Of a DNA stretch of 64,000 nucleotides, positions 42,510-50,955 are shown piece after piece (the stretch's first letter is position 1; each line of letters opens with the position of its first letter). This DNA comes from Gordonia rhizosphera NBRC 16068 (lineage in GTDB: Bacteria; Actinomycetota; Actinomycetes; Mycobacteriales; Mycobacteriaceae), in assembly GCF_000298195.1 (NCBI RefSeq), contig NZ_BAHC01000125.1, positions 1-64,000 of the forward strand. The letters run 5' to 3'. The position numbers were made by a program, and so were the translations under genes. The notes under the pieces are model-generated. The model made no database searches and was not told where the DNA came from. It saw only the letters and a program-made list of their open reading frames with translations.

Positions 42510-45500
42510 CACATGTCGCCAACACCGGCCCGACGTTCTCCGACGACCTCGACGTCGCCGGGGATCTCGGCGCCCTCGGCATCGAGGCCGACGCCTCGTC
42601 GCGGCGCCTGGCCGAATACTCCTACGACGCCTCCAACTATCGGATCGTGCCGCTCGCGGTGGTGTTCCCCCGCGACGCCGACGACGTCGCGCACACTGCG
42701 GCCTACTGTCACACCAACCGCATCCCGCTGATCGCCCGAGGTGGCGGTACGTCGATGGCGGGTAACGCGATCGGTCGCGGTGTCGTCGTCGACCTGTCCC
42801 GTCACATGCGGCGGGTCGTGACGGTCGACGAGGACTCCGCGCACGCCGTCGCGGAGAGCGGGATCGTGCTCACCACGCTGGCGGCCCGGGCGCGGACGGC
42901 CACCCATGGGCGTCTCACCTTCGCCCCGGACCCGTCGTCGGCGTCACGGGCGACGCTGGGAGGCGCGATCGGCAACGATGCCTGCGGAAATCACTCGGTG
43001 CGTCACGGCCGCACCACCGACCACATCGACGAGCTCTACCTCGTCACCGCCGACGGACTGCAGCTCACGGCCACCCGCGACGGCATATCCGCCACCCACG
43101 CCGAGGACGCCGCCGCCACCGCCCGTGCCGCCGAACTCACCGCGAATCTGCGCGACCTCGCCGCGCGGAACCTGGCCATCTTCCGCACCGATCTGGAGAC
43201 CATCCCGCGACAGGTGTCGGGATACCATCTGTCGAAACTGCTGCCGGAGAACGGTTTCGACGTCGCCCGTGCACTAGTCGGCAGCGAGGGCACGTGCGCG
43301 ATCGTGGTCGGTGCCCGGGTGCGTCTCGTGCCGGTGGCCACGTCACCACTGCTGGTGTGCGTGGGATATCCGACGGTGGGCGACGCCGCCCGTGACATCC
43401 CGGCCATCCTGCCGTATGCGCCGTCGGCAGTCGAGGGTATCGACCGCAAGATCGTCGCCACCATGGCCGCCCGACGGGGCCGCGACACCGTCGCCTCACT
43501 GCCCGCCATCGACGACCCCGCCTGTACCGCCTGGCTGTTCATCGACCTCGATGAGCACAGCGCCGCAACCCAATCCGAATCCGATGTCGGTGCCACGGCG
43601 AAGCGACTCCTCGACGAGTTACGTGCCGGTGGCGCGATAATCGCCGGTACGGCGGTCCCGGATCCGCTGGCGCGCAAGACACTCTGGCGGGTTCGGGAGG
43701 ACGGCGCCGGGCTGTCGTCTCGGCTCGCCGACCCCGACGACGACCGCATCGGTGCCGACTACGAATCGTGGCCGGGCTGGGAGGATGCGGCCGTCGCGCC
43801 CGAGCACCTCGCCGACTATCTCGACGACTTCACCGCTCTACTCGACCGATACGGGCTGACCGGCGTCATGTACGGGCACTTCGGCGCCGGATGTATGCAC
43901 GTCCGGATCACCTTCGATCTGCGCAGTCCCGAAGGCCGCACGACGATGGACCGGTTCTGCACCGACGCAGCACATTTGGTCGTTGCGCACGGTGGTTCAC
44001 TGTCGGGCGAACACGGCGACGGCCGGGCCCGTTCGGCACTGCTGCCGATTATGTACTCCCCGGCAATGCTCGCCGCCTTCGCCGAGTTCAAACGGATCTG
44101 GGATCCCGAGGGCACACTCAACCCCTTCTCCATCGTCGATCCGCCCGCGATCACCGAGGATCTCGCCCTCGACAGTGTGCCTGCCCGCCCCTGGCCCACG
44201 GCGTTCCGCTTCGGCCACACCACCACCCCGGCCCCCTCCACCCCCGCCGACAGCACCCGGAATCGCGCCGACAGCACCCTTCCCATCCTTGATCCGTTCG
44301 TCCATGCCACCCAGGGCTGCATCGGCGTCGGCCGGTGCCGCGCCGACAGTGGTGGTGTCATGTGCCCCAGCTATCGCGCGACCCGGGACGAGAAGGACTC
44401 CACGCGGGGTCGCGCGCGTGTGCTGCAGGAGATGATCCGCACCGCACCAGACGTCGAGACCGCTTGGCGGTCAGCCGATGTCAAAGAGGCGCTTGACCTC
44501 TGCCTGTCGTGCAAAGCGTGTTCGACCGACTGCCCCACCGGTGTCGACATGGCCACCTACAAAGCCGAGTTTCTCCACCACCACTATCAGGGGAGACGGC
44601 GACCCCTCTCCCACTACTCCCTCGGCTGGATGCCCGCGTGGCTCGGCTCGGCCGGAGTCCTCGCGCCCGCGATCAACGCCGCCCTCGACGGCCCGCTCCG
44701 GACCCTCGCCGCCCGCGCCGGCGGGCTGGACCCGCGACGCTCCATGCCCCGCTTCAGCACCCGACGTGAACGTCGGCACCTGCGCGCGCTGCCGGGTATC
44801 ACCCAAACCACCGACACCGTGCTGTTCATCGACTCGTTCACCAAGGCGTTCCGACCACACATCGCCGCCGCGACCGCCGAGATCCTCAGCGCCACCGGCG
44901 ACAACGTGGGATGCGACGCCGAGCACTGCTGCGGACTGACCTGGATCTCCACCGGGCAGCTCACCCGGGCACGAAAGGTGTTGTCGCGCACTTCCCGGGC
45001 TCTGGACGACGGCACCGATCGGCCCATCGTCGTCCCCGAACCCAGCTGTGCGGCGGCGCTGCGCAAGGACCTCCCCGAACTCGTCGACGACGACGCCGCG
45101 CACCGCGTATCCCGGCGCGTGCACAGCTTCGCGGACTTCCTGCCGCACCTCGTCGATGCCGGCTGGCGGCCCGCGACTCTGCCCGCCGCCGTCACCCTGC
45201 AGACGCATTGTCACGAGTACGCCGTCTTCGGCGCCCGCACCGGCGCCGCGGTACTCGAATCGCTGGGGGTCGAGGTGCACACCGCGGACGGATGCTGCGG
45301 GGTCGCCGGGAATTTCGGCTTCGAACGCGGCCACTACGAGGTGAGCGTCGACGTTGCCGAGCAGGCGCTCGCCCCGGCGCTGCGGGCGGCCCCTGATCGC
45401 CCGGTGATCACCGACGGATTCAGCTGTGCCATGTCGGTGGACCATCTGTCGGCCACCGACAAGGAACTCGGTTCGACCGTCCACCGTCCGTCGGGCCTGC

Positions 45501-45682
45501 ACCTCGCCGAGCTGCTGACCCAAACCCCGCCGACAGCAACCGCGAACTCGCCCACAGCACCCAACATCTCGCCGACAGCACCCGGAAATCTGTCGACAGC
45601 ACCCAGAAATCCGCCGACAGCAACCGCGAACTCGCCGACAGCAACTGAATTCCCACCGACAGCACCCCCGGAAGGAGCGTGA
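42506..45682 (+). CDS. FAD-linked oxidase fused to an Fe-S/CCG-domain protein (D-lactate/2-hydroxyacid dehydrogenase type)
   Basis: A 1058-residue cytoplasmic or membrane-associated oxidoreductase. Residues 45-230 are a PCMH-type FAD domain (LIARGGGTSMAGNAIG; TLGGAIGNDACGNHSVRHG), and residues 260-545 the FAD-oxidase C-domain with SLSGEHGDGRARSALL. Then come two 4Fe-4S motifs (CIGVGRC...MCPSY and CLSCKACSTDCPTG) and two CCG domains for further redox centres (DAEHCCGLTW, ADGCCGVAGNFGF). Such fusions oxidise 2-hydroxy acids and pass electrons to the respiratory chain. The substrate here is unknown. The C-terminal 50 residues are seven 7-residue PTA-type repeats; the same DNA motif also fills the linker at residues 570-590. 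ATG overlaps the aminotransferase stop. Confidence 0.9.
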   Translation: MTHVANTGPTFSDDLDVAGDLGALGIEADASSRRLAEYSYDASNYRIVPLAVVFPRDADDVAHTAAYCHTNRIPLIARGGGTSMAGNAIGRGVVVDLSRHMRRVVTVDEDSAHAVAESGIVLTTLAARARTATHGRLTFAPDPSSASRATLGGAIGNDACGNHSVRHGRTTDHIDELYLVTADGLQLTATRDGISATHAEDAAATARAAELTANLRDLAARNLAIFRTDLETIPRQVSGYHLSKLLPENGFDVARALVGSEGTCAIVVGARVRLVPVATSPLLVCVGYPTVGDAARDIPAILPYAPSAVEGIDRKIVATMAARRGRDTVASLPAIDDPACTAWLFIDLDEHSAATQSESDVGATAKRLLDELRAGGAIIAGTAVPDPLARKTLWRVREDGAGLSSRLADPDDDRIGADYESWPGWEDAAVAPEHLADYLDDFTALLDRYGLTGVMYGHFGAGCMHVRITFDLRSPEGRTTMDRFCTDAAHLVVAHGGSLSGEHGDGRARSALLPIMYSPAMLAAFAEFKRIWDPEGTLNPFSIVDPPAITEDLALDSVPARPWPTAFRFGHTTTPAPSTPADSTRNRADSTLPILDPFVHATQGCIGVGRCRADSGGVMCPSYRATRDEKDSTRGRARVLQEMIRTAPDVETAWRSADVKEALDLCLSCKACSTDCPTGVDMATYKAEFLHHHYQGRRRPLSHYSLGWMPAWLGSAGVLAPAINAALDGPLRTLAARAGGLDPRRSMPRFSTRRERRHLRALPGITQTTDTVLFIDSFTKAFRPHIAAATAEILSATGDNVGCDAEHCCGLTWISTGQLTRARKVLSRTSRALDDGTDRPIVVPEPSCAAALRKDLPELVDDDAAHRVSRRVHSFADFLPHLVDAGWRPATLPAAVTLQTHCHEYAVFGARTGAAVLESLGVEVHTADGCCGVAGNFGFERGHYEVSVDVAEQALAPALRAAPDRPVITDGFSCAMSVDHLSATDKELGSTVHRPSGLHLAELLTQTPPTATANSPTAPNISPTAPGNLSTAPRNPPTATANSPTATEFPPTAPPEGA
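44249..44283 (+). repeat. Two copies of the GCCGACAGCACCC motif in the inter-domain linker
   Basis: The motif occurs twice in the linker of the FAD/Fe-S gene, read as ADSTRNRADST. In the 3' tail of the same gene it is read in a different frame, as PTA. Confidence 0.7.
45530..45676 (+). repeat. Seven tandem 21-bp repeats in the 3' end of the FAD/Fe-S gene
   Basis: Units start at 45530, 45551, 45572, 45593, 45614, 45635 and 45656, each opening with CCGACAGCA or a one-base variant. They encode PTATANS, PTAPNIS, PTAPGNL, STAPRNP, PTATANS, PTATEFP and PTAPPEG. The array stops just before the stop codon at 45680-45682. Confidence 0.9.
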
Positions 45683-45685
45683 GCC

Positions 45686-47200
45686 ATGACCGCCACCATC
45701 TCACCCACCTCTGCCAACCAGGCCATCTCACGTCTCCACACCGACCTCTTCATCGGCGGCCGCTGGACACCGGCCGCCTCGGGGGCCAGGTTCACCGTCG
45801 AGAACCCCGCCACGGGTGCACCGCTGGCCGAGGTGGCCGACGCCGACGCCGACGATGCCCGCCGCGCGCTGCAGACCGCCGCCGACCACCAGACCGACTG
45901 GGCGGCCACCTCCCCCCGGTTCCGCAGCGAGATCCTCTACCGCGCTTACCAACTCATCATGGACCGCGCCGACGAGATCGCGGCGGTGATGACCGCGGAG
46001 ATGGGCAAACCACTCGCCGACGCACGGGGCGAGGTCGCCTACGGCGCGGAGTTCTTCCGCTGGTTCGCCGAGGAGGCGGTGCGCATCGGCGGTGACCACA
46101 CCGTCACCGGCGACGGCAACAACCGCATCGTGGTCAGCAAACAACCCGTCGGGCCGTGCATCCTGATCACCCCGTGGAACTTCCCGCTCGCGATGGGCAC
46201 CCGCAAGATCGGACCGGCGATCGCCGCGGGCTGCACGATGGTCTTCAAGCCCGCCGAACTCACCCCGCTGACCGCATTGCTGCTCACCGAGATCCTCACC
46301 GAGGCCGGGCTTCCCGACGGCGTCCTCAACGTGGTCACCACCACCGACCCAGCCGCCGTTGTCGGCGAGTGGATGGGTTCCGGACAGGCCCGCAAGGTCA
46401 GCTTCACCGGGTCGACCGAGGTCGGCAAGATCCTGCTCGGGCAGGCCGCCGAGACGGTCATGCGTACGTCGATGGAACTCGGCGGCAACGCGCCGTTCAT
46501 CGTGTGCGCCGACGCCGACGTCGACCGCGCCGTCGACGGGGTGATGGTCGCGAAAATGCGCAACATGGGACAGGCCTGCACCGCCGCGAACCGGATCTTT
46601 GTGCACCGCGCGGTGATCGATGAGTTCACCGAGAAGCTGACAGGACGGATGCGCGCGCTGGTCGTCGGCGACGGCGCCGACGACGCCACCCAGGTCGGGC
46701 CACTCGTCGAGGCCAAGGCTGTCGACAAGGTCGCCACGCTCGTCGTCGATGCCCTCGATCGCGGTGCCGGCGCCACCTGTGGCGGCACCCGGCCCGATGG
46801 TCCCGGCCACTTCTACCCGCCGACGGTGCTCACCGACGTCGACCCCGACGCCGACCTCATGCACACCGAGATCTTCGGCCCGGTGGCCGCGATCATCCCG
46901 TTCGGCAGCACCGACGACGGCAGCGAAGATGACGGGAGCATCGACGAGGTCATCGCACTCGCCAACAACACCCCGTGGGGTCTCGTCGGCTACGCCTACA
47001 CCCGCGACATCGACACCGCCGACCTGCTCTCCACGCGTCTCGAGGTCGGCATGGTCGGCATCAACACCGGTCTCGTGTCGAATCCCGCCGCGCCGTTCGG
47101 CGGCGTGAAGCAGTCCGGCCTCGGTCGCGAGGGCGGGCGCCTGGGCATCGAGGAGTTCCTCGACGTCAAGTACGTCTCACGTCCCATCCCCAAGCGGTGA
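45686..47200 (+). CDS. NAD(P)-dependent aldehyde dehydrogenase (succinate-semialdehyde dehydrogenase-like)
   Basis: A 504-residue ALDH. The nucleophile is C298 in GQACTAANR and the general base E264 in MELGGNAPF; PWNFPLAM and FTGSTEVGK are cofactor-site motifs. The sequence has the GabD look (LFIGGRWTPAASGARFTVEN), so it should oxidise a C4 semialdehyde made by the upstream aminotransferase: succinate semialdehyde from 4-aminobutyrate, or aspartate semialdehyde from 2,4-diaminobutyrate. It starts 3 bp after the FAD/Fe-S gene stop. A 14-residue acidic insert (GSTDDGSEDDGSID) lies near residue 410. Confidence 0.92.
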   Translation: MTATISPTSANQAISRLHTDLFIGGRWTPAASGARFTVENPATGAPLAEVADADADDARRALQTAADHQTDWAATSPRFRSEILYRAYQLIMDRADEIAAVMTAEMGKPLADARGEVAYGAEFFRWFAEEAVRIGGDHTVTGDGNNRIVVSKQPVGPCILITPWNFPLAMGTRKIGPAIAAGCTMVFKPAELTPLTALLLTEILTEAGLPDGVLNVVTTTDPAAVVGEWMGSGQARKVSFTGSTEVGKILLGQAAETVMRTSMELGGNAPFIVCADADVDRAVDGVMVAKMRNMGQACTAANRIFVHRAVIDEFTEKLTGRMRALVVGDGADDATQVGPLVEAKAVDKVATLVVDALDRGAGATCGGTRPDGPGHFYPPTVLTDVDPDADLMHTEIFGPVAAIIPFGSTDDGSEDDGSIDEVIALANNTPWGLVGYAYTRDIDTADLLSTRLEVGMVGINTGLVSNPAAPFGGVKQSGLGREGGRLGIEEFLDVKYVSRPIPKR

Positions 47201-47228
47201 CACCGCCCGCAGCGACAGGAGACCACGG

Positions 47229-48422
47229 ATGTACCTCGGCACTCAGCTGTTCACCGACAGTGAGTACGAACAGCGGCTGATCCGTGTCCGCGAATTGATG
47301 GACCGGCAGGGGCTCTCGGCGATCATCGTCACCGATCCGGCGAACATCTTCTATCTGATCGGCTACAACGCGTGGTCGTTCTACACCCCGCAGATGCTGT
47401 TCGTGCCGATCGAGGGCGACATGGTGTTCTTCGCCCGCGAGATGGATGCCCATGGCGCGCACCGCACCACCTGGCTGTCCGACGACCAGATCGTCGGCTA
47501 CCCGGAAAGCTATGTGCACCGCCCGCATGTGCACGCCTTCGACTGGGTGGCCTGGGCCTTACGGCAGCGACACCTGATCGCACCGGCATCACGGGCCGGT
47601 TCCGTTGGACTGGAGATGGATTCACACTTCTTCTCCCCCAAGGCCTATCGCGCGCTCTACAACGCGATCCCGGAGTGGAAGCTGGTCGACAACTTCGAAC
47701 TCGTGAACTGGGTGCGGTCGGTCAAGTCCGACGCCGAGGTGCAGTTGATGAGGCAGGCGGGCATGGTGTGTTCGCAGGCGATGCGCGCGGCGATCGAGAC
47801 GATCGACGTGGGTGTGCGGCAGTGTGATGCGGCGGCGGCGATCTCGCAGGCGCAGATCACCGGCACCCCGGACTTCGGCGGCGACTATCCGGCGATCGTG
47901 CCGATGATGCCGACCGGCGCGGCCGCCGACACCCCGCACCTCACCTGGCATCAGGGCACCTTCGTCGACGGCGAGGCCGTCGTCATCGAACTCACCGGTG
48001 CCCACAACCGCTATCACTGCCCGCTGGCGCGGACCGTGTCGTTGGGGTCGCCGTCCAAGGACCTCGACTACGTCGCCAAGGCCACCGCCGAAGGACTCAA
48101 CAACGTCCTCGAGGCGATCCGTCCGGGTGTCGCCACTCGTGAACTCGCCTCCACCTGGAACTGGACGCTCGCCAAGTACGGACTCGAAAAGCCCTCGCGG
48201 CTCGGCTATTCCATCGGGATCGGCTACCCACCCGACTGGGGCGAGCGGACGATCAGTATCCGCAGCGAGGACGAGACGATCCTGGAGACCAACATGACCT
48301 TCCACATCGTGTGCGGGATGTGGATGGACGACTACGGTTTCGAGCTGTCCGAATCGGTGCGGGTGAGCCCGACCGGTGTCGAGACATTCACGAGCTTCCC
48401 GCGTGAGCTCATCCGGAAATGA
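47229..48422 (+). CDS. M24 (pita-bread) hydrolase resembling ectoine hydrolase DoeA/EutD or creatinase
   Basis: A 397-residue protein with a creatinase N-domain (VTDPANIFYLIGYNAWSFY; REMDAHGAHRTTWLSDDQIV) and the M24 catalytic fold. The metal-binding Asp pair of true aminopeptidases is gone: where they have D-x10-D, this has VIELTGAHNRYHCPLART, with Glu and Pro. That is the metal-free, creatinase-like layout. GYSIGIGYPPDWGERTISIR and the length of 397 match what I remember of ectoine hydrolase (DoeA/EutD, about 399). It would open a cyclic amidine or amide ring, for example ectoine to N-acetyl-2,4-diaminobutyrate. Creatine-like substrates are possible. ACAGGAG precedes the ATG. Confidence 0.82.
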   Translation: MYLGTQLFTDSEYEQRLIRVRELMDRQGLSAIIVTDPANIFYLIGYNAWSFYTPQMLFVPIEGDMVFFAREMDAHGAHRTTWLSDDQIVGYPESYVHRPHVHAFDWVAWALRQRHLIAPASRAGSVGLEMDSHFFSPKAYRALYNAIPEWKLVDNFELVNWVRSVKSDAEVQLMRQAGMVCSQAMRAAIETIDVGVRQCDAAAAISQAQITGTPDFGGDYPAIVPMMPTGAAADTPHLTWHQGTFVDGEAVVIELTGAHNRYHCPLARTVSLGSPSKDLDYVAKATAEGLNNVLEAIRPGVATRELASTWNWTLAKYGLEKPSRLGYSIGIGYPPDWGERTISIRSEDETILETNMTFHIVCGMWMDDYGFELSESVRVSPTGVETFTSFPRELIRK

Positions 48423-48437
48423 ATTGAGGTGACAGAC

Positions 48438-49649
48438 ATGACCGCTCCCACCCTGCCACTGGCCGTCCGCGCCAAGGACCTGGTCGGATCGATGATCGAT
48501 TCGTCGACGTCGCTGCTCGCGTCGCAAACCCATGACATCGTGCGCTTCGCGATGGGCTCCCCGGCCGACGAGGCGGTCCCCGCCGACGAGTTCCGCCAGA
48601 TCGCCGGCGAGATCCTCGACCACACGTCGTTCACCTACGGAGCCACCGAGGGCGAACCGCGGCTGCTGCAGCTGCTCGTCGACTACTTGGCCACCACGCC
48701 CGATCCGTCCCACCACGAGCGGCTGGTCATCACCACCGGCGGCATGCAGGGCCTCGACCTCGCCAACAAACTGTTCGTCGATCCCGGTGATCTCGTCGTC
48801 GTCGAATCCCCGACCTACACCAACGGCAGCGCCACCGCCCTGTCGTACGGGGCGCAACTGCTCGAGGTCCCCGTCGACGACGACGGCATGCAGGTCGACA
48901 CCCTCGTCGACCTCGTCGCGCGCACCCACCAGACCCCCAAGGCCATCTACACGATCCCGACCTTCCAGAACCCATCCGGCGTCACCCTCTCCGAGGAACG
49001 ACGACGCGAACTGCTGCGTCTGGCGCATCAGTGGGGTGCGGTGATCATCGACGACGACCCGTACGGGCTGCTGCGTTTCGCCGGTACCGACATCCCGACC
49101 TTCCAGACCCTGAGCCCGCAGGATCCGCTGGTGTTCTCGGTGCGGACGTTCTCCAAGATCCTCGCACCCGGCTGGCGGGTGGGCTGGGTCGACGCCGACC
49201 CGTCGTTGCGCAGACTACTGATCAACGGCAAACAGGCCATGGACACCTGCACCAACGTGCCCAACCAGCACATCGTCGCCGAGTACATCGCACGCGGTGG
49301 GCTGACCGATCACCTGGCGGGGATACGCAAACTGTATCGGGAACGCAAGGACGCGATGCTCGACTCGATAGCCCGTCACCTCGGCGAACGCGTGTCCACC
49401 ACGAACCCCGAGGGCGGATTCTTCCTGTGGCTCACCCTGCACGGCGAGTTCGCCGAGATCGACACCCGAGAACTGTTCGACGTGGCGCTCGCCGACGGAG
49501 TCGCGTTCATCCCGGGTCCGGCGCTGTCGCCGGGCGGACGCTTCCGCAATGCGCTGCGCCTGTGCTTCGCGTCGAGTACACCGGAGAGGATCGACGAGGG
49601 TATTCGACGCCTGACCGGAAGTCTTGAGAAGATGGCACAGACGCCCTGA
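48438..49649 (+). CDS. Class I/II PLP aminotransferase (2-aminoadipate/MocR-like type)
   Basis: A 403-residue fold-type I aminotransferase. PLP-binding Lys lies in VRTFSKILAPGWRVGW, with the Asp in IIDDDPYGLLRF and the IPTFQNPSGVTLS region typical of the LysN/2-aminoadipate transaminase group. It lacks an N-terminal DNA-binding domain, so it is an enzyme rather than a MocR regulator. Start ATG 48438 has GAGGTGA in front; a GTG three codons earlier is in frame. Why the island needs two aminotransferases is unclear; one may act on the 2-amino group of the intermediate. Confidence 0.88.
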   Translation: MTAPTLPLAVRAKDLVGSMIDSSTSLLASQTHDIVRFAMGSPADEAVPADEFRQIAGEILDHTSFTYGATEGEPRLLQLLVDYLATTPDPSHHERLVITTGGMQGLDLANKLFVDPGDLVVVESPTYTNGSATALSYGAQLLEVPVDDDGMQVDTLVDLVARTHQTPKAIYTIPTFQNPSGVTLSEERRRELLRLAHQWGAVIIDDDPYGLLRFAGTDIPTFQTLSPQDPLVFSVRTFSKILAPGWRVGWVDADPSLRRLLINGKQAMDTCTNVPNQHIVAEYIARGGLTDHLAGIRKLYRERKDAMLDSIARHLGERVSTTNPEGGFFLWLTLHGEFAEIDTRELFDVALADGVAFIPGPALSPGGRFRNALRLCFASSTPERIDEGIRRLTGSLEKMAQTP

Positions 49650-49673
49650 CGGGCGAGCGGAGGAATTCCCCGG

Positions 49674-50882
49674 ATGAAAGGTGATGCGGTGTCGCTGACC
49701 GAGGCCGAGGCCGGGGTCCTGTCTCACATCAAGGCCGACACGGTGGCCATGCTGACCGCATCGATGGTGGAGGCGCCGAGCGAGAATCCCGGCGGTACCG
49801 AGGCGGCCACCGTCGAGGTCCTGGCGAGGGCCTGCCGAGCGTCCGGCTTCGCGGTCGACATCCGTGAGGTGGCCCCGGATCGCCCCAACCTCGTCGCCAC
49901 GATGGCGTCCGGCGACGGCCCGGGGCTGATGCTGCTCGGGCATTCCGACGTCGTCCCGGCCGGTCCGGGCTGGACCACCGACCCCTATCGCCCGCACTTC
50001 GCCGACGGCCGCATCTACGGGCGCGGCACCACCGACATGAAGGGCGGACTCGCCGCGGCGGTCATCGCCATGCAGGCGCTCTCGCACGCATCGGCCTACG
50101 GCATCGAGTTGTCCGGGCCGGTTCAGTTGGTCTGCACCGTCGACGAGGAGGAGCACGGTCTCGGCGTGCGCGACTTCGTGACCCGCAAGCCCGAACACTC
50201 CTTCGCCGGTTGCATCGTCGCCGAGCCGACCGATCTCACCGTCGTCCGAGGTTGCCGTGGGGCCTCCTACCTGGAGGTCGACATCACCGGTCGCGCAGCA
50301 CATTCCGGGCGGCCCGCAGACGGTCGCAGCGCCATCGAGGCCGCCGCTTCCATCATCGATCTCATCCGGTTCGACCATCAACAGCTCGGCATGGTCGCCG
50401 ACGACCTGCTCGGGTCTGGCACCTGGAATGTCGGCACCATCCAAGGCGGACAGGGTATCTCGGTGGTCGCGCCGACCTGCGAGCTCGGTATCGACCGGCG
50501 CCTGATGCCCGGTGAGGACGCCCACCGCATCGCCGACCGGTTGCGCGAGGCGATCCACGAATCCGCCATCGACACCGATGGGGTCGGTGTCGAGGTGCGG
50601 GTGACCATGGAGATGCCCGGTTTCGCCACCCCCGCCGACCACGCGCTGGTGAGCACCGCGGTCTCCGCTCTCGTCGACGCCGGGCGTGAAACGTCGGTCG
50701 GCGGCTGGAGCGCGGCCTGCGACGGCGGGTTCGTCAGCCGCGACCTGGGTATCCCGACGATCGTGATGGGCCCCGGCAACATCAACGCCGAGGCCCACAA
50801 ACCGAACGAATCGGTCGCCGTCGCCGACCTCGAGGCCGCGGCTCGCGCCTACGCCCTGGCGGCCATTCGCCTCCTCGGCTGA
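49674..50882 (+). CDS. M20-family metallohydrolase (ArgE/DapE-like deacylase)
   Basis: A 402-residue two-zinc amidohydrolase. Metal ligands are His in LLGHSDVVPAG, Asp in GRGTTDMKGGLAA, the Glu pair in TVDEEEHG, Asp/Glu in VAEPTD and His in NAEAHKPNESV. The lid domain [16 protein letters not shown] lies between. The family removes acyl groups from amino acids. In an ectoine-type route it would free 2,4-diaminobutyrate from its N-acetyl form, a DoeB-type step done here by an M20 enzyme. GGAGG precedes the start. It is the last gene of the rightward operon. Confidence 0.9.
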   Translation: MKGDAVSLTEAEAGVLSHIKADTVAMLTASMVEAPSENPGGTEAATVEVLARACRASGFAVDIREVAPDRPNLVATMASGDGPGLMLLGHSDVVPAGPGWTTDPYRPHFADGRIYGRGTTDMKGGLAAAVIAMQALSHASAYGIELSGPVQLVCTVDEEEHGLGVRDFVTRKPEHSFAGCIVAEPTDLTVVRGCRGASYLEVDITGRAAHSGRPADGRSAIEAAASIIDLIRFDHQQLGMVADDLLGSGTWNVGTIQGGQGISVVAPTCELGIDRRLMPGEDAHRIADRLREAIHESAIDTDGVGVEVRVTMEMPGFATPADHALVSTAVSALVDAGRETSVGGWSAACDGGFVSRDLGIPTIVMGPGNINAEAHKPNESVAVADLEAAARAYALAAIRLLG

Positions 50883-50897
50883 ACGGCTCGGAACACC

Positions 50898-50939
50898 ACT
50901 TCGTGCTCGCTCCCCCAATCGGGGAAGCGAGCACGAAGT
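50898..50939. terminator. Terminator hairpin between convergent M20 and transporter genes
   Basis: A perfect 14-bp stem (50898-50911 with 50926-50939, left arm ACTTCGTGCTCGCT), extended inside by CCCC/GGGG pairing. It lies between the two convergent operons of the island. Confidence 0.8.
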
Positions 50940-50955
50940 ACGCGAAAGCGGCGAG

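Noticed and set aside
45530-45676. CRISPR-like array
   Set aside because: 21-bp units follow one another without spacers and stay in frame within a gene; they are coding tandem repeats.
47229-48422. Calling the M24 gene an Xaa-Pro aminopeptidase
   Set aside because: The essential metal-ligand Asp residues are missing, so ordinary dipeptidase function is unlikely.
48438-49649. MocR-type regulator (EnuR-like) controlling ectoine genes
   Set aside because: There is no N-terminal winged helix-turn-helix; the protein is a plain aminotransferase. The GntR/FCD gene is the regulator.
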